Of a stretch of 6,746 nt of DNA, positions 5,987-6,746 are shown piece by piece. The position numbers and the translations under genes were made by a program. A model generated the notes under the pieces. The model had not been told where the DNA came from. It did no database searches and saw only the letters and a list, made by a program, of their open reading frames with translations. The DNA is from JBFKPQ01 sp041628225 (GTDB lineage Bacteria; Actinomycetota; Acidimicrobiia; Spongiisociales; JAENVV01): positions 1-6,746 of the forward strand of contig JBFKPQ010000127.1 in NCBI GenBank assembly GCA_041628225.1, given 5' to 3'. Numbering within the stretch: position 1 is the first letter of the stretch; each line of letters opens with the position of its first letter.

Positions 5987-6097
5987 GCATCGGTGTGGAC
6001 CCGCGGTGACCCGAGTTTGTGCCGGAGTCGGCCACGGAGCGTGCAGATGACCAACGCCCCTAGCCGTTCCGCGGGACGAGCGGTTCGCTGAGCGGTG

Positions 6098-6105
6098 AGA
6101 GGAGG
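6098..6105 (+). promoter_or_regulatory. Strong ribosome binding site of the 2TM-domain gene
   Basis: AGAGGAGG, a near-complete Shine-Dalgarno match, six bases before GTG 6112 and nine before ATG 6115. The spacing favours the GTG. Confidence 0.8.
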
Positions 6106-6111
6106 TGCATC

Positions 6112-6603
6112 GTGATGACGCAGCAACGGAGCAGGGGCTCCGGCTGGAAAGCGGTCGAATGGCTGCTGGGCGTCGTTGGCGCCGTCGCGTTGTTCCTGGG
6201 TCTGTTCACCGTGTTCGGGCCGGCCGACGAGTACGTCGGGCTCGGAGGCGAGTGGTCATGGCGAGTGGGTGATATCGCCGATGCCTGGACGTACGGCATG
6301 GTGGTCACCGGCGCCGTGCTGTTGTTGGGCCTCGGTTGGATGGTGCTGGCCGGTCGGCAACGCGTGCCGATCGAGCCATCTCCGTTCGAAGATCTCGCTT
6401 GGCACGCGGGCGTGTTCATTCTGGTGAACGCCTTCGTGTGGGCGCAGGATCTCGCGCTGGGTTCTGGCCTCGACTACGCCTTGTGGGTCACGATTCCTTG
6501 GGCGATCGGGCTGGCGTCCCACGCCTATGTGACGTCCAGGTCGAGAACGAGGCTCCCATCGATCGAAGATCCCGTCTCTGGCAGGCAACTGCAGCGGCAT
6601 TGA
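6112..6603 (+). CDS. Membrane protein with C-terminal 2TM domain
   Basis: A 163-residue integral membrane protein with about four helices, at residues 15-36, 60-80, 97-114 and 121-138. The last two fit the 2TM domain: H98, N106, and the W125, PW (129-130), G133, H137 pattern of the closing helix, followed by a basic cytoplasmic tail. In many bacteria the 2TM domain is joined to sensor or regulator domains or stands alone; here it is preceded by an extra helix pair. No catalytic motif is seen and the function is unknown. The GTG at 6112 is preferred over the adjacent ATG at 6115 because of the strong AGAGGAGG site. The gene is divergent from the antitoxin operon and converges on the next gene, nine bases between stop codons. 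I see no clear -10 in the 149-bp upstream gap. Confidence 0.82.
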   Translation: MMTQQRSRGSGWKAVEWLLGVVGAVALFLGLFTVFGPADEYVGLGGEWSWRVGDIADAWTYGMVVTGAVLLLGLGWMVLAGRQRVPIEPSPFEDLAWHAGVFILVNAFVWAQDLALGSGLDYALWVTIPWAIGLASHAYVTSRSRTRLPSIEDPVSGRQLQRH

Positions 6604-6612
6604 CAGACCCGG

Positions 6613-6746
6613 TCACGCCGCAAAGGCGGCAACAACCGCGTCGGCGTGCAGCTCGGCGATGAGGTCGAGTTGCTCGTCGGCGCGCTTGGCGAGATGCTCG
6701 AAGTCGAAGCCCACCGTCTCGACGATGCCGGAGCCCAGCGTGTTCC
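6613..6746 (-). CDS. C-terminal end of an unrecognised protein (5' part missing)
   Basis: The minus strand is open from the window edge to a TGA at 6613-6615 and encodes 43 residues. They form a mostly helical, acidic C-terminus with GFDFEHLAKRADEQLDLIAEL followed by an Ala/Val-rich end. Codon choice is GC-rich in third positions, as in the neighbouring genes. No motif allows a family call. A real gene is likely because the frame stays open and the segment looks like a normal helical tail, but it is short. Confidence 0.5.
   Translation of the reverse strand, partial: NTLGSGIVETVGFDFEHLAKRADEQLDLIAELHADAVVAAFAA

Noticed and set aside
6078..6096. GAGCGGT direct repeat (6078-6084 and 6090-6096) upstream of the 2TM gene
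   Set aside because: Only seven bases long and GC-rich; no -10 nearby supports an operator, so it may be chance.
6617..6630. GCCGC-AAAG-GCGGC hairpin just past the 2TM gene stop, possible terminator
   Set aside because: Five-base stem without a T-tract, and it lies within the coding end of the convergent gene; such hairpins are frequent in GC-rich DNA.

Overview
The window is GC-rich, gene-dense DNA with short intergenic gaps. Several genes appear to start without a Shine-Dalgarno site, directly behind a TANNNT -10 hexamer (leaderless start). Together with the gene families present, this suggests a high-GC Actinomycetota chromosome, possibly an Acidimicrobiia-like lineage; that placement is inference. 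I see no tRNA, rRNA, CRISPR array, insertion sequence or phage gene. No stretch over 300 bases lacks a gene.

Left part (1-1223). A classical short-chain dehydrogenase (minus strand, 3' end cut off by the window edge) is divergent from a small secreted lipoprotein of unknown function (plus strand).

Middle (1266-3890). Three minus-strand genes form a likely operon. In transcription order they are an RDH/WWOX-type short-chain dehydrogenase, a 126-residue four-helix membrane protein, and an EamA/DMT-type ten-helix transporter. A VOC (glyoxalase/bleomycin-resistance fold) protein is divergent from the first gene across 57 bp that hold two face-to-face -10-like elements.

Right part (3894-5962). 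Another three-gene minus-strand cluster begins with a Xre/MbcA/ParS-type antitoxin (DUF2384) and a RES-domain toxin one base behind it. RES toxins are known to destroy NAD+. The third gene is an APP1-type (DUF2183) DxDDT phosphatase, whose reading frame is open right up to the RES stop codon. A perfect 8-bp inverted repeat overlaps the presumed -10 just upstream of the antitoxin start, as expected for an autorepressed toxin-antitoxin operon. The phosphatase as a third member of a RES-Xre unit is the most interesting item in the window.

End (6112-6746). A four-helix membrane protein with a C-terminal 2TM domain (plus strand) converges on the C-terminal end of an unrecognised minus-strand gene cut by the window edge.
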